Source: Fasciolopsis buskii
Lineage: Eukaryota > Platyhelminthes > Trematoda > Plagiorchiida > Fasciolidae
Reading direction: 5' to 3'
Length of the DNA: 64,000 bases
Assembly (NCBI GenBank): GCA_008360955.1
Contig: LUCM01000659.1
Span: 56,997-120,996, forward strand
In this document: positions 1-14,404 of the stretch, piece after piece
Position numbering within the stretch: position 1 is the first letter of the stretch
Layout of the letters: every line of letters begins with the position of its first letter
Notes under the pieces: model-generated
Database searches by the model: none
What the model saw: only the letters and a program-made list of their open reading frames with translations
What the model was told of the DNA's origin: nothing
Position numbers and translations under genes: made by a program

Positions 1-948
1 CATACATATATTCCTTCTGGTCTGGCAAGTCCGAAATTATTTATACGTACTCGCTAAAAGGAATTGACTGTTGAGTAACACCGTGCTATCTGAGGTTTGA
101 TCACCATACTACTACAGTCATAACGAACATATATTGCCCCTTTCAGCTCGCAACACAATATCACATAGTTTTTTCGACTCTTTTCTAGCATTCATTATTT
201 CTGTTCCAGAGGACAGTTTGAATACTATTGTGAGTGAGTTCGGTCCTGCTTCTACTCTAAGAATGATTTGTCCGATTTGACCGAAATCTGTGTTTCGCAC
301 ACCAGTGTCGATTCCATTTTATGTAGCATTATTACCAACCATCTTGATTGAATCTTCCTGGGATTGCTTACTTCCATCTCAAGTAATGATCACTGTTTTT
401 GTCTGTTGAGGCCCAAGATATACCCCCAGTCAGCCTTCCATTCCTTCGAACAAACAAATCAAATCCGAGGTCGCCTCCGTAACTTTTCACACAATATCCT
501 TATACTTCTTCAGAAATCCCTTTCGTTCGCATCCGCCTGTTTATCTTTTGCACCCTTGCGCAGTGGCACTGTTAAAATTTTCGCAGAGACGGCCAGCGCA
601 ATCTCTGATAACTGCAGCCCTTTCTAAACAATATTCTTCTTAAATGGCCATATCCCCAACCACAAACTAAGACGCAAGGACCACTTCTGCAAACCCCTTA
701 ATAATTCTGGCAAGCGATGCGCTTCTGACCTAATAAAAGCTGAAGTCAAACGCCAGCTAACTCCTGAGTGGTAACAATAACCCATTCTTATGGCAAGGCG
801 TTCGGCTATTGTGTTAGAAGAAACGAAACATGAAATGTTCTGTGGATTTCGACAAAATCAATCAAGCTTACACCCATTCTTCCACTTATACCCCAGTCAT
901 GTTTAAACAAGGTGATGATATGACATTAAAACGCTTTCTAGGAAAAAA

Positions 949-1404
949 GTGATACCAATTCTCCGCAACATTAAAATTAACAAAGGGGTTGGTCCCGATA
1001 GTCTGCCCCAGGTTTTAAGGCATGGCGCTGGCGCTTTGAAGGACGCATTTGCTTCTCTGATTAACTCAGCAATAAGCTCATCTTCTATCCCTGGCTGCTG
1101 GAGACTCGTCATCAACATTTTCATCCCAATATCCAACAGCTATACTGCTTTAACAAACCGTTTTATCCCCAATGCCTTAAAATCTCCTGGTTCTAAACGG
1201 TCGGGTCGTGGTATAGTTAAGTGTCTGCATCCTTCTTTGTATCTCGACGACCCTATTCAGTTTGCTTATAAATCTAACAAATCCAACTTGGACTCTGTTA
1301 CCTTCCTCATTCACCACACTTGTGAATCCTTATTTGCATCAATAAAATTTGATTGGCGTTTTTCTAAACTATTCGTCGACATCCATATTATCATGGCTGT
1401 CTGA
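949..1404 (+). pseudogene. RT fingers fragment of the CR1-like element
   Basis: This frame is open for about 150 codons and carries the N-terminal RT segment: a basic KINKG turn, GPDSLP, a hydrophobic helix ending in SIPGCWR, and the conserved Q-F-A-Y-K-S-N-K-S segment that in this class precedes the first catalytic aspartate. The region expected to read like RPISL is degraded (ALTNRFIPNAL). The open frame ends just where the catalytic FxDxxxAFD block should start, with the related residues KFDWRFSKLF. Its start codon is not a real initiation site; the frame simply enters from decayed upstream sequence. It belongs with the overlapping frame at 1349-1687. Confidence 0.75.
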
Positions 1405-1687
1405 TTACTTTACTAACCGGACCAGGTGCACACGAGTGGACGGTAAAGTTCAGAAACCGTTGATTAACAACTCAGGAGTGCCACAGGGTGCTGTTCTCTC
1501 ACCGTTTCTTTTTTGTGCTTACATCAGCGACTTTTCTACTAGTTCCCCTTGTCATCTGTTTAAGTATGCTGATAATGTTGCCCCTCTCAAGCCATTTCGA
1601 ACAACGATGATTTTCAAAGTTTTCCAACAACCTATATTCTCTTCATTATCTCTCTGGACGAGCTGGTTTAAATCACAATACGTCTAA
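1349..1687 (+). pseudogene. RT palm/thumb fragment of the CR1-like element
   Basis: This frame overlaps the fingers frame by +1 shift. It begins with FLNYSSTSILSWLSDYFTNRT, which looks like FxDFSSAF joined to the SWLSDYF motif after loss of roughly 20-30 residues. It then reads through GVPQGAVLSPFLF, the classical RT motif, to KYADNV, where the second catalytic aspartate of YADD has become asparagine. After KPF the similarity fades. Deletion, substitution and frameshift together exclude RT activity. Confidence 0.8.
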
Positions 1688-2070
1688 ATGTTTCTAATGG
1701 TTATTCTCTCTCCATCGGTCGGCCTACCCATCCGAAAAATCTTCCATCAACTCGAAAACTCTTGCCAGGATTTATAGTGTTAAATATCTGGGAGTTACTA
1801 TTGATACAGATATGAAGTGGACTTCTCACATTTCCAGCTGTGTAAAGAATCTCCGACGGCTGTTACTTCAAAACAGGAAGCTTTGACACTGCAGAGCAAA
1901 ACGAAGCACTATCTCCCGATTTGTTTACCAATGTGTTTTCCAATCCGTCTTCACTGTTCCCCAGTTATATATCCAGGTTCACTTGGAAAAGATTTTAAAA
2001 TTCTTCCCCAGGGGCTATCAATTATTAGCCAGGCATCTTTCATACTACTAACTGGGTAATACTACTGATG

Positions 2071-5000
2071 AACAAATGAAGTAGTCTGAAAAATCTTTAT
2101 ACACTAAGCTGGGAGTAAATTTCAATGTATGAAGTGTTGGTTCGTTTTCGGGATTTGCCCCGATGACCTGATGGACAGTTATCTCACGGTTCTCGCTGCA
2201 TCCATGCATCAAAATCTGTAGTCAAATCCGTTAAATGACCTATTTATTTTTACCAGGTGGAAAGGCGCCCGTCGGCTCCATTCGATATGGATAAGTGGAA
2301 GTAAGCTGGTTCCCCATGCGAGGATGAAACCTTAGTGCAGATCAGACAGAAAATACTGAACTTCGTCTAACGCCAGTGTCTCCATCCGCTCGATAGTAGT
2401 CTTAGCATTATCTATCAAACCAGTATTATCCAAGAAGTGCTCGGCGCATGGGACAACGTTTCGAGATAAGCAGGTAGCCCCATGATTGATCTGTTCCTAG
2501 AAAACCACGTTTTCTTTGAAACATTTGAGTGATAGATTTGGAACCACTTTTAACCTGCTTCTCAGATTTGTCAGCGCCATAATATATTCTAGCTGAAAAC
2601 ATTGGTTTCTGCTACATATGTTAAAACTAAAAGCCAGCGATTTAAGGAGGGTGATGGATTTGTCTTGTTGAAACTGTTTCACCTGGTGTCATCAAGGATG
2701 TCCGTATGCTCATGACAGAGGGAATTTAGTTAGGGTTTAAATCCATTTCTAAATTTCCGTTGACTCGGTCAAATAATCTGGATCGCCGTTTGGAAAAGAA
2801 GCGTGACACAATGCTGAATTATATGAATTCGCAGGTGCAGTTCATCGTCTCTATTTGTGTTGCATGTTATAAGGACGTAATTGCAAGTACTGTCTTTTTA
2901 ATATCTCTGTTTCCTAATGTGTTTCACCCCTGTTACACTTCACTGCATCTGTTTCTGGTTTGCACGGCTATGGGCCGCGGGTGTATAGTAATTGGCTCCC
3001 ATCACCAGAAGATTTTCGTGCTGGTAGCCTGACTGCGGCAAAAGCCTTGAAATATCTGCTGAGGACGGCTGTTCTCCATAAATTCCATTCTTATGATGAA
3101 AATGCAAGAGGACTATTTCTGTAAGTGATACAATAATAGAAGACTAACATTCACATTGCATTTGCTTCATGCTAAAACACCGATTCCGGTAAAAAAAAAT
3201 CACCAAATTTCTAAACGATTACTAAGATTTGTCAAGAACGTATCAGTTCTGTGCCAAAATAGTGAAATGCGCCATTAAGCAAAGGCAGTGATCATCCTGT
3301 CTCTGTCGTGATACGTTCAGCACCAGGTCATTTCTTCCAAAGTGTCAAGCTCAACGCCGGAAATGTATTACTGTTTGGAGTTGTTGATGGACTTCTTGCA
3401 GCACCTGTGACTCTGATTTCTAGTTTTGCGTCTACTTCCTATACTTCCCAATGAGTAACCCCTACTAAACACCTCGGGTGATAATTTCCAATTGTGCGCT
3501 TGTTGTACAGCGCATTCCTGTGAATGCCACTTTATCTATAATTCATCCCCTGCTGCAATTGTGAAAGAAAAATTGCTTGAATAACTTTAAGCGAGACCTG
3601 AATGACCGTTTGACGGACCTACAGCATGGAGTCGATGTTTGCTCCTTACATCTGACGTGGTCATGCTGGTACCGGATCCATTCCAATTCTATTCGATGGA
3701 GAAATAAGAAGGGAATGAGCATATTTATATTTCACAGAGAAAATCACCAAATAATTATTCATTACAATAACAATTTTGCAAAAGTATCAATGATATCACA
3801 AAGCTACAGCCAAGGTAAGAATGTAAATTACAAATAGCCGTGGGAGTTGAATGCACAACACACTTCATATGTTTGCTCTTTAGGTGGGTATACAATTGTA
3901 TACGTGCAGAGACATCGACAAAATTGCAAAGCCTATGTAAAACTGTGCATTTGTTTTTCTTACCTAAATTTAGCCGCAGGAATCTTCAAGTCTTACCAGA
4001 CGGTAGAAGCAAACTGGGCAAAGTGATTCCAACTGAAAGCATCATTAAAAGATTGATTTTTATACCGTCTTCACCCTAGGGAATTCGTACACCAGTCATC
4101 AATTAGCAGGTTTAGGCTGTGTCGGTCACCACGCGAAATGCTGGTACGTGCAGTACGACTAAGGACGTTGTAAAAGAAGAAAAAGTTCAACTGAATTCAG
4201 GATTGTCAATAATTCTGGAGCAATCGCCCTATGGGAAAACATTCTTTTAATTAGATGTTTAGGCCTTGCTAGACAAACGGATTTGCCTAACGTTCGCTGG
4301 TAGTTGTGATAATCTTTGTATTCAACCCATTAATTCAGTTAAATTTGGCCTGAACCAAGCGGGTTTGACTACAAACAATGAAGGCTGCCATTATTTATCA
4401 GGATATTAACAGCAGATGTAGTCAGGGCAGATGGAAGGGAGTTTTCTGAGCTTTGAATGACAGAGAGCGCGTTCGTCAATAACGCGACCACTAGCGCTGA
4501 GCGAGTTAATTCGAATGCAATGAATTCACCGAGGTTGCGGCGTACAGGTTAAAAGAATAATGACAAAGACAATTTGATCGAGGGCTGCACGGTGTACCAT
4601 CGACTGAAAACACTGAATAGGTATTTGAAGACGGTTGAGAAGCAACCGTCAATCCCCTACTGACATTCGAGAATCATCATTTCCCGAATTTCTTTTATCA
4701 GGGTAGATTCCCTTACATAAAACCAAAACCAATATAAAATGAATATATTCTTAAATTTCTCACTAAATTCATGAAGATACACCTATTTACATTTAGTATT
4801 TAGTTGTTATGAATTAGCATCAATAATGGATACCGGAATTTCAGCAACCATAAGTGATATTTTTTATTATCGCCCCTACAATGTCAAGCTTTGCCTGGAC
4901 CCAGTTCAATTTACTTGAGGCCTTTCTGGCTGAGCCCTTCTTCTTTTCAATACTTTACACATGAAAACTGACACATGACCAACACGTAGCAGTGAACGCA

Positions 5001-8000
5001 GCTTGATTTTTAGTCACCAAGCCGCGGATATCTACAGCAATTTACTTTTAAGTTGGTGCCAAATAGAGCAATCTACCGATCCTGGAACGTTCATCTTACC
5101 ATCAAATTCAATTCAGCATTTACTTTTCGGACGAGTCCCTGAGTCCTTTGATGCACGCTACGTGACCTCTCGTGTGATACACTGAGCACAGCAACACGTC
5201 CAGTAGAAAGCCCTCTTCTTATCGGTCAGGTAAATCGATGGCTATGACAAACTTCACTAAATCAGGATCAGGTGTCGTAACATCAACCCTTATCTGCTCC
5301 CAGCGCCGTGTGAAAGTTCCTTTCAATAAGGTGGATCAACAATTTGTTTTCATTTGCGTGTTTGTTTGCGTATACGGAGGGTGTCAGTTTGAGTGCATAT
5401 GGAGTAAGCGGAAGGGTTCGTAACTGGAGTAGAACGAAAACTCTTATTCTCGCACTACTGTGCATTCCCTTGCTTGAGGATTTGTATTCGTAAATCCAGC
5501 ATTCAAGTAAAGACCACCAGTTGAAACCATTTATATTCGTCAACTTGTAAACGAAACAATGAGAGGAAAAATTCACCAGTTGAATGCTTTGAGGATTTGT
5601 GCTATCTTGTTCACGATTTCGGCTAAAATGTGGTCCAGGATTTTCAGGATGCGTGATAAATGGTTAGCAGTAAACCTCCCACAGTTATTAGATCTAAAGA
5701 CCACAACGCAAAAGTGGATCACATAGAAATATGTGAACAAGCGTTGTTAGAGATCACCGTGTGAAAAGTGAGTCGGAATTGTGGAAACCTTATGGTCATA
5801 GTTTTCAAATGTGGATGAACGTTGAACACGTAGTTTAGAAGAAAAAATTTCAAAGACAGTGTCAATGATTGGCAGTCCTATTAGGAGAATTTCATGTTTC
5901 TTTTTGCGTACACCTGTAAAAACTTACGGGAACAGTACCGAAGGACTGTTGAAACACTGGTAATCAACAAGACAAATAGTACTGCGTATTACCTTGTATC
6001 ATCGAAGCTGCCTCATCTGAAATTTGAACCGACGAAGATACTTAGCACTTGGGAATGCAAGATGAACATTTCAGACGTTAACAATAACAACCTACAGATA
6101 ATCCACAGAATCAACCCAGGGAATTGCTTCTGCATTGACGAACGAGGGCTCAGAGTAGCTGGCTGATCGAGAAAGGTAACAAATATTCAAAACATTTATG
6201 CGATAAATTCTAAACCGAATGTAGCGAAAAATGATGAACAGAAATAAGTTGAGAAAACTTTGAGTCTTTAATGCTGGAGACCAGTGACAGCAATAACTAG
6301 TTATTGCGACATTTGAACAGGTGGGGAATAAACATGCATCATGAACAGCACTCTGAACCTTACCCTAGTTGTTAACTTACGATCTATGGTACTATCAATC
6401 ATTCATGTGCAATGACCAAACAAATATTTTCAATTAATGAAGCAGAATAAAGTATTGGATAAAATCCCATGAACGCGAATACCACATGAATGTGCACAAG
6501 CCAGCTGCTATCACGGGATTTTTTAAGTTGGTCCTTTTCTGTGCTCAAGGAAGGAATCCTGCATCTGAAAAGAAATGTAGTCATCTGAAACAAACCGGGT
6601 TCGGTGTGGGATAGGGAGAAATATAGGCCGCAATGGCCAACTTTGTGACCACCTGTCATTGCTATTTAATAAATGTTCAACAGAGAAAAAATGTTATCGT
6701 ACAAGAAACCAAGGAAGTCATCTTGAATTTGTTTCACTAGTTTAACAGATTGGAAACAGATTAAGATAATATCTTTGGCCTCAGCAGAAGCAAATAGTGG
6801 TAGTTTACTGAGACAAGTAGAAATGCCTTAAGGCAAACGCTGATGCTTGATTGAAACCACCTAGGGTAACCTGTAAATTATCCTCAGGACGCTGAACATG
6901 AATTAATTATAGCCTCATGACGAGAATACTTGGGACAATACGGAATAATCAGGCAGTCTATTTCAATAAAGGATTATACACAAATGACCTGAGAATCGTC
7001 CCTGATCGTAGGGTTAAACGCGTTTGAGTCCGCAGAATTCCGCCATACTGTATACAAAGGATGCAACCGTGAGCGTGATTCAGTGATTACAGTACGGGGG
7101 ACAGATCCGATATTTTTGTGAACAAGGAATAGAGGTTCGTGGAGACCAAAGTGGGACTTGACAATTTGACGAAAGGAACTCACAGACCACCTGCCAGTCA
7201 GCATGAATGGTTTCTCTGGATGGAGCGAAAGATGTCTCAGGTGCAGCAGTAACTATGTCCAATCGAGGATGAAACCCAGCCCGAATTCTAAGACCGAAAT
7301 AATTCCGAATGAGTTTAACGGCGAACAGAGATCATAACGAAGCCAAGTTCCCACAAGAAATATATTGATGCTGATATAGAATATGAGCGCAGTCAACCTA
7401 GGGAGGCATATTCCAAAAGAACTGTAGCTCGACCTATCTAAAATGGTCACCACTCACAGCGGTCTGAGAAGCAAATGGCAAGAAATTCTGTGCATCATCA
7501 AAGTCTTTCTCTCTTCGGCCCCAGCGATTAAACACCCGCCAGATTCAAGGTGGCCGATTGTATGCTCTCTCCACTTTTCATTGTGTTTGTTTATATAATC
7601 GCACCTCGGACGCCTTCATTGGCCTGTTTTCTCAAGGGACTGCCACGTTATCCCAATGGAGCATCCTTGCAGTTACTTTTGTGGAAATGTTCACAATAAT
7701 TATCGGATCCATTATTTTTTACTGTTACTTGCCAACATATCTCACAGAACTCTAGTATCTTGAAATCTGACAACAACGCCCATCGTTTTTGTGCTTTTAC
7801 GTCTCTTATTCAAAAATCATTAAGGGCTATCATCAATAGCGATACGTTTTTTGATTAAAATTGGTAGGGAAAGTCATGTTTTGCAATCGAATAACCAAAA
7901 ATGAATTAGGTACTTGAGGTATAGTGCGGGAAAACCACCAGATTGCATCAAAATGCTCGAGTCTTCAAAAATCTACAGTACTGATCAAGCCATATCGAAT

Positions 8001-11000
8001 GCAAATATGCATGAATTCCTAACACATTCATGAATTTGGCGATGTGGCCGTGTTACAACTAATTTGGAAAGATTTTCACATTGGGTTACCAAATAAATTG
8101 TAATCGACCAATTTGGGTAAATATGTTACCCAGAATAATCCTCTAGAGCACACTGAAAACCATCACAGTGTGATGAACAAGCTCGCTTTCAGTTATTTGT
8201 AATTATGTCAATACATAACACTATATATGATTTATTGCAAATGAAAGGAGGGTGATAGGATGCAGTTCTAGTAGTCAAAATAAGTCGTGTATGCGTGAAA
8301 AGAGTGATGGTGAAAAGTATGGGTTGGGTTAAAACAAATAACATTGGATTTATCACCGAAAGGCTCTAGAGTATCTTCACCACATTTTGTGAGTTATATC
8401 CACTGATTACATCGCCAGAGCACGCATACAAGATGTGAACTGGTGAGTCGTTTCGCAAACCCATGAAACATCAGGGCGAAGGAAGGTCCTTCACTCCTTG
8501 TAGGATTATTTACGTTCAACAGAACTTAGCTGATAAAAAATATACGGAATTACGGATGCTCATTTAGTTAGACCACAAATGCCATTTGTCCACGGTTCAG
8601 TCCGGAGAGCATTGCCATTTGTTTTTACCACGGGAATCGAAAGGCAAACGAGATAGTTGCAAATTCCACTTGAAGTAGGAGAGACGTTAGAAATAAAAAC
8701 TCGGTAGAGAATGAACTGAAAAACATTGAAATAAATCGCAGTATATAAGAAGATCAACCCTAAAATTGAAAGTATATTTAACGCGTATGGATATATTAAA
8801 GCAGGCGAAAAAAACATGAAATGGATACTACGATGTTCATCAGTTCAGCAAGCTATTAGTCCACCAGGATGACTAAACAAACAAACAATCTATTTATTCA
8901 TGGATAACAATTTGCATTGCGCGCAGTCGTAGAAACGCCCACATGCACACAGCACGTGCTTGGTCATGTGCAAACATAACACATCAGCATCGATTCGGTG
9001 CGTGTATAGGACCCCGGCTCGTGATGGTATTGCTTTACCTGTCAAGTTCTATCATGCCACGCGACCATCAGGTAGCCTTCGATGCCTCGCTATCCGACCT
9101 TGTGATCCGCGTGGGGGACTGCACAATGTAAGGTGTAGTGGAAGTGCCGGGATGCTGGAAGTGAAGCTAAGAACTCTGGTGCTAGTTAGTGCGAACTCTA
9201 TTCTGTTTTACTTTCTATTTAGTTGTGTTTGTGTTCTTTGGTATATTTCATCTTCGTCAAGAGAACAAATGTTGTTTGAAATAATTATAATCACACGTGA
9301 ATGCAAACAATTCAAATAGATGGTTAACATTCACGTGCGTCAGTGAGTGACAAACAAGCGACAAACCAGAAACATGAACACAAGGAGAAAAAATGCTAAC
9401 ATGTTGATGCTTGAAATTTGCTACGTGAAAATACTTTGTTCACGGCAGCACGTCTGCGTTATTCAGAAATTATTTGCAACCTGATGGCTTGCGATGGCCA
9501 AGTCACCAGTTGGTGCTGATGTCCTTTCTGTTCACTTTTTCGTTGCCCGCTAGATTGAAAAACAACTGTATTTATTCGCAGCCTTATGGTTCGTCCGGAT
9601 CGTGAGGCTCCTGAAGACAGTTCCGCGTTTCACTGTTTTTGGACTCCCAGATTTTGCGCACTTGTATTTAGGTTATCAACTGACTCCGAATTTGCTCAAA
9701 CTGCAACGGAATTTAAAGAATCTCCAGATCGCAGTTTCATTTCATAAGAACTAGCTTAGTAATCCACGGTTCCTCGGTCTCAGGAATTCTTGTCTCCTTA
9801 GTCGTCCGATTGATTTGGCCGTTAGAATAAACATTCTGTTCTGGTCTTCCGTGTCAGTTGAAGCCTACAATATACCCTCGGTGGATCCGTAGAGTAGGGA
9901 GCGAAGTTAACTTATGTAAACCAAAGTAAGTCAACTGGGTTGCGAACCAGCAAATATTGGAACTTTTGATCACTACATGAAGACTTTGTATCCCAGTGGT
10001 AACAGTTTTTCGGTAAATCCATGGACCGAGTTTCATTATTTTATTTGTGATTAGCGTGGCACCTTGAGATCGAGTAGTTGAAACAAATGTTAGTGACTGA
10101 TGACTGCTTGTGGGGATACCCCAACGTCATTTCTCTACAGATCTTTGAACAATATGTTGTATAATTAATTGTGCAAGGTGTAATTTGTATCAATGGGGAA
10201 AAGGAGCGCTGGAGACGAATGAATAACACCGACTTACAAGTCTCTTTGAAACATATGGAACAAGCCACATTTGAACGATTACCTCTCCGGCAGACAGTAG
10301 AATAAGAAGGCAGACTCCAATATTTTCGTTTTATACAGCAAAGACTGGCTTATCTTGTTGACGATAATTCGCACGCTTGGATTTACCCAGGGAGAAATTA
10401 AGCTGGAAGTGTAATCCATACTTCATTTCAGCCAACGTCTGCATATCTTATCCATGACAGCAGTACTTCAGGAAGAATGAAAGAACATTTATTCACAGAA
10501 AATTACTAGCAATCCAGCCTCAACGGGTGGTGGCTATCGATGAACCCACCAATACGGTTCAACAATGTCATGGATAATTCCAAGTCAAAACTGTTTTTGG
10601 TTCATTCTCCGAGGAGCCTCGAGACTAAGAAGTCAGTATCGACTGGCCTGCAATTCTCTTTTGATTATCACTGTAAAATACGAAATATATTTTGGATAGA
10701 ATCATTAATCACGTCGGGTGTGATTTTGCACTAAGCACATCACAACCTCAAGTCTACCTCTATCCCATTTACACCAGACTTAAATAAAGTCACTGGGTTC
10801 ATGAAAGCATATTAACCAACTTCTCTTAGCGTGAAATACGGAAATCCCTCTGGACAAGCCCTGCTTTTGTTAAGTTGTTTGTTAGAATGCAGGGCAATAT
10901 CTCGGTTATCACGTCTTATCCTGAATGCTTTTGCATTTGATCTGCCGGCAAAGTATTTCCATATTTATTGGTGTGAGAGTGAAGAATCTGGTTCGGATTG

Positions 11001-14000
11001 AGTAACCGAGCCAACATCTTAGATTTTACCCCCAGAAATATTCATGTTGTAAGTGTTTTTCGATTCACCGTATGACCTTTTTTCCCAAACAAAATTAGCG
11101 ACTGCTTATCCTGAGGTGATACAAATTTTCCGTTATTGCGCGGGATGATTATATTCCTCGCTTTGTTGTCTCAGGTAATCCAAGCCACGTATATAATGAA
11201 TCCTGGAGCCTCCAAATAACATTCAAGTCTATCTAGACGATTCAGCATGAAACACGAGCAGTAATCTGCTATTAGATTAGAGATCAGAGTTTCTCTCGTG
11301 AAAATTTAGCATGAAAATAATTGACTTTGCGGTCACTATGGGGTACTATTGATTTCATCCGTGAAAGCCATGCTCCTGGCGTGGATAATTTGCTTAATAT
11401 GATGCCGGTGTTGGCCTATGCACTTAAAAGTGCTGGAAAACTTTAAATACAAAATTTCAAACCCAACCGCTGTTTTGAGATTATCACATCTTCCGACACA
11501 TTTCCATACTGAAAGAATTTTTCTTTGACTTAAGCCAAGACCGCTCCTAAGAGAAAATTTGTCAGTTCATGATCACCCATGAATCCTAGACCATAGATAA
11601 AGCGGAGTACTTCAGTTAATATAAAAATATCGTCATTCCATAAATACTTGCAAAATCATGGGTAAAATACTCGGTACAATAAGTGTGCTTGTTGTGCAGT
11701 CAATTTTGTTAACATTTGTGAAGGCATAAGGGGATAAATCTTAAGACCGTTCCGAAATCTTTTATAAAATTTAATTGTTTTATTGGATTTCCAGTTTGCA
11801 TATTCAGCGTGTTTATCAAGACATTCAAGTTCATCCATGTTTGACTGACCTAACTACAATCTAGTGCAAACAAAATAACCCGAAAAAACGCATAGTATTT
11901 TGTTGATTGCAACCGATATACAAAGTATTACATTATGGAAAATTGACTGCAATCCCCGTTAATCAGAATGGTGGAGGAAGCGAGAGGAAAAAACCAGTGT
12001 GATTTTAGCATGGCAACTTGGGCTGCACATCCATGCAAATCATGATCGTCCTTAAATAGAATGACCATGCGGATCGGCTTACCTTCAGATTTCTTGTTCC
12101 CTCAATTATGCTTGGTTCCATGCAATTTAGTATTTTCAAACAATGGTGTATGTTGTCGTATAGTTCAATCAGCTGCGCAATTGAACACCGCATAGTCACA
12201 TTCACACATTAGGAAAAATCGAAGCATCGTAAAGGACATAAGCTCCTTTTGTTTATAAACTTTGATTCCAGAATTCAAATGAAATTCGGAGTTGGCTGAC
12301 CTTGTTCAGTTTCCGTGATTACTAATGATGTAATTCGTTAAAGGTGAACAACAGAAATTTTGATTTCAATCGACATTCAAACTGCCACATTTCAGCATCG
12401 CAAATGTTACAAAAAATCCAGTTCAATGTTTAAAGTTCACCAGAGGCCAAACGTTGAATGATGGTTCGAGTGACCGGAAAAAAGTAAACAGCATCTCCTA
12501 TTCTACTGCCTTGTTGATCCATTGTCACCGTTGGATGTATGGCAGTGGATGACCGCAGTGGACTACGTAATAGGCAAGCATGAGAGTGGCGCAACCAAGT
12601 GGTGTTTAAGAGGAGTACATACGATCTTGCACATGATCGATTTGTTCATATGTGACAAGAAATACAGAACATGCGGACTTCCAAAGAATGCGGATAAGCA
12701 AAATACGCATCAGCTGGAAATCTAGAAATCTGATCAAATAGGGGAGGACGTCATTCGTGAGTTAGAGGATTATTGACGAAATCCTAGACAAATGTGGGAC
12801 AAACATTGAGGCAGCCAGCATACTTCCACATACGAGAAGCGAAATCACGTGATCTGGATCGAACGGCATTTCGCGCCCTCAACTATAATCAATAATTGTG
12901 CGCGTAGATAGATCGAATTCTTCAACCAAGTGAATAGATATTTATGCGCTCACTTAAACCATCGATGTTACTTGCATCGGTGGACTGGCGAGATATCTAT
13001 TCGAAGACACTGAGCAACGCTAACTGTATTAGCTGAGTGAAGTCAGGTTAGAAATGGTGAGCTGTTCAATAAACAGGATGAATCCTTTCATCTTATGTCT
13101 GCCATAAAACCAAAAATCTTAGTCCATTTTCGTAATATTCCTCAGACAGGCACATCTGACCGAAATGGTTGGTAAGTACCGATTAGTTTGGTAAGAGGCT
13201 CCGCAGCACTGTGATGCAGAGTCGCCCTGTTAAGACCGTCCTATCTGTAGACAAGTCTGCTAGGAAATGAGCGAGTTTTTAATGAATGTTATTAGTTACT
13301 GGCTAATTGTCGCAATTGGGAATTCGGTGTAGATAGTGAGATCGATCACAGCTGAAACAAATAGGCCGTCATTATTAACAAGAACCCAAACGAGGAAATC
13401 AGCGGCGAGCCTTGTAATCCAGGAATAAGTAGACTTCGTTTCATGGTTTACGGAGTCTGCCGCCCAACATTGTGGTACAATGATAGAATTTTTTCCTCGA
13501 TATTACTGAGGTTATCGCACTTAGTGGTTATAAAGCAACATTCAAACATACACTCAATATACTTACTGTTTTCTCCAATTCTTATTACACGGCCAGTTAA
13601 TCATGGCTAAATTTGAGTTCCTGTTTAAGCTCATTTTAATATGAAACATGAAAACTTACTGGTGCTTGTCATTTTCACACTCTTGTTTGGAAGATTCCTA
13701 GGATTTATCCAAGTTTTATTCATAACTGATCACAAAATAATTCGTCCAACAGAAGCACCTGTTACATTGATAGGTTTACTCAGGATTACAACTGCGTCTC
13801 TCATCCGAATACGATCACTTAACAATAGTGATATGTTTGGTGACTAGGGTTTAATAATGTTAGTTGATCGTGAACAAGAACATTTTGATTTAGGAAGGAT
13901 CTTGGTTAACACCGATAATAGCAGTGAACGCAGGTCATTCGAGCACTCTTTGTTAATCGCTTAGGTTGCTTTTGCGACAATAAATCAGTGATCCGGAATT

Positions 14001-14404
14001 AGTAAACTAATTTTGTACCGCTATTAAATGGACGGCGAACTGATTGCAGAACTTCGAACAATTTAATTCTTCTATGTATAATTGTGATAGGTATTTTAAA
14101 CTGGGCAGGTACACCAGCTGTGCAATATTATGCAAATACCTTAAGCCAATAACACACCCATGATTGTGGAAATCGATCACATGCTAACTTGGGAATAGGC
14201 TGATGTACATTCACATCGCCATTTTCTGACAGCAACACTTTTCACAAATATGTCCCGGACATTGTCGGGAAAGGTGACAAACTAACTAGACGTTGCAAAG
14301 GTTAGCGGATTTGAAGTAAAGATTGATCACCTAAAAATCGGAAAATATATCATTTATCTGCGAATAATATACTGTCACCAGTGGATTTGTGAACGTTCCC
14401 TCAA
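2071..14404. other. Long stretch with no recognisable feature
   Basis: Twelve kilobases of AT-rich sequence with only short open frames (all under about 120 codons) and none with a motif I recognise. The longest, 8960-9319 (+, 119 codons), overlaps another open frame at 8943-9131 and shows no domain. A 90-codon frame at 5894-6166 (+) is polar with no known motif. No tRNA, array or clear tandem repeat is visible. It may contain introns or ancient repeats that cannot be identified by eye. Confidence 0.6.

Larger units (their letters stand above)
340..2070 (+). mobile_element. Decayed CR1-like non-LTR retrotransposon (endonuclease end, linker, RT, C-terminus)
   Basis: Several reading frames joined by frameshifts together resemble ORF2 of a CR1-like LINE. 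Around 365-420 a frame gives ISSNDHCF, like the S-D-H end of an APE endonuclease, followed by a linker to about 627. RT fingers follow at about 955-1135 (KINKGVGPDSLPQVL, then SIPGCWR) and reach IQFAYKSNKSNLDS near 1260. The frame then shifts to SWLSDYFTNRT, SGVPQGAVLSPFLF (GVPQG at 1475-1489) and KYADNV. The catalytic YADD box at 1565-1576 reads YADN, so one catalytic aspartate is lost. The stretch between the first catalytic segment and SWLSDYF is shortened. Post-RT sequence VKYLGVTIDTDMKW starts at 1779, and a further frame gives CSPVIYPG and LSIISQAS near 1960-2035. This is a dead copy; exact ends are not visible. Clade assignment is from motif memory. Confidence 0.8.
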
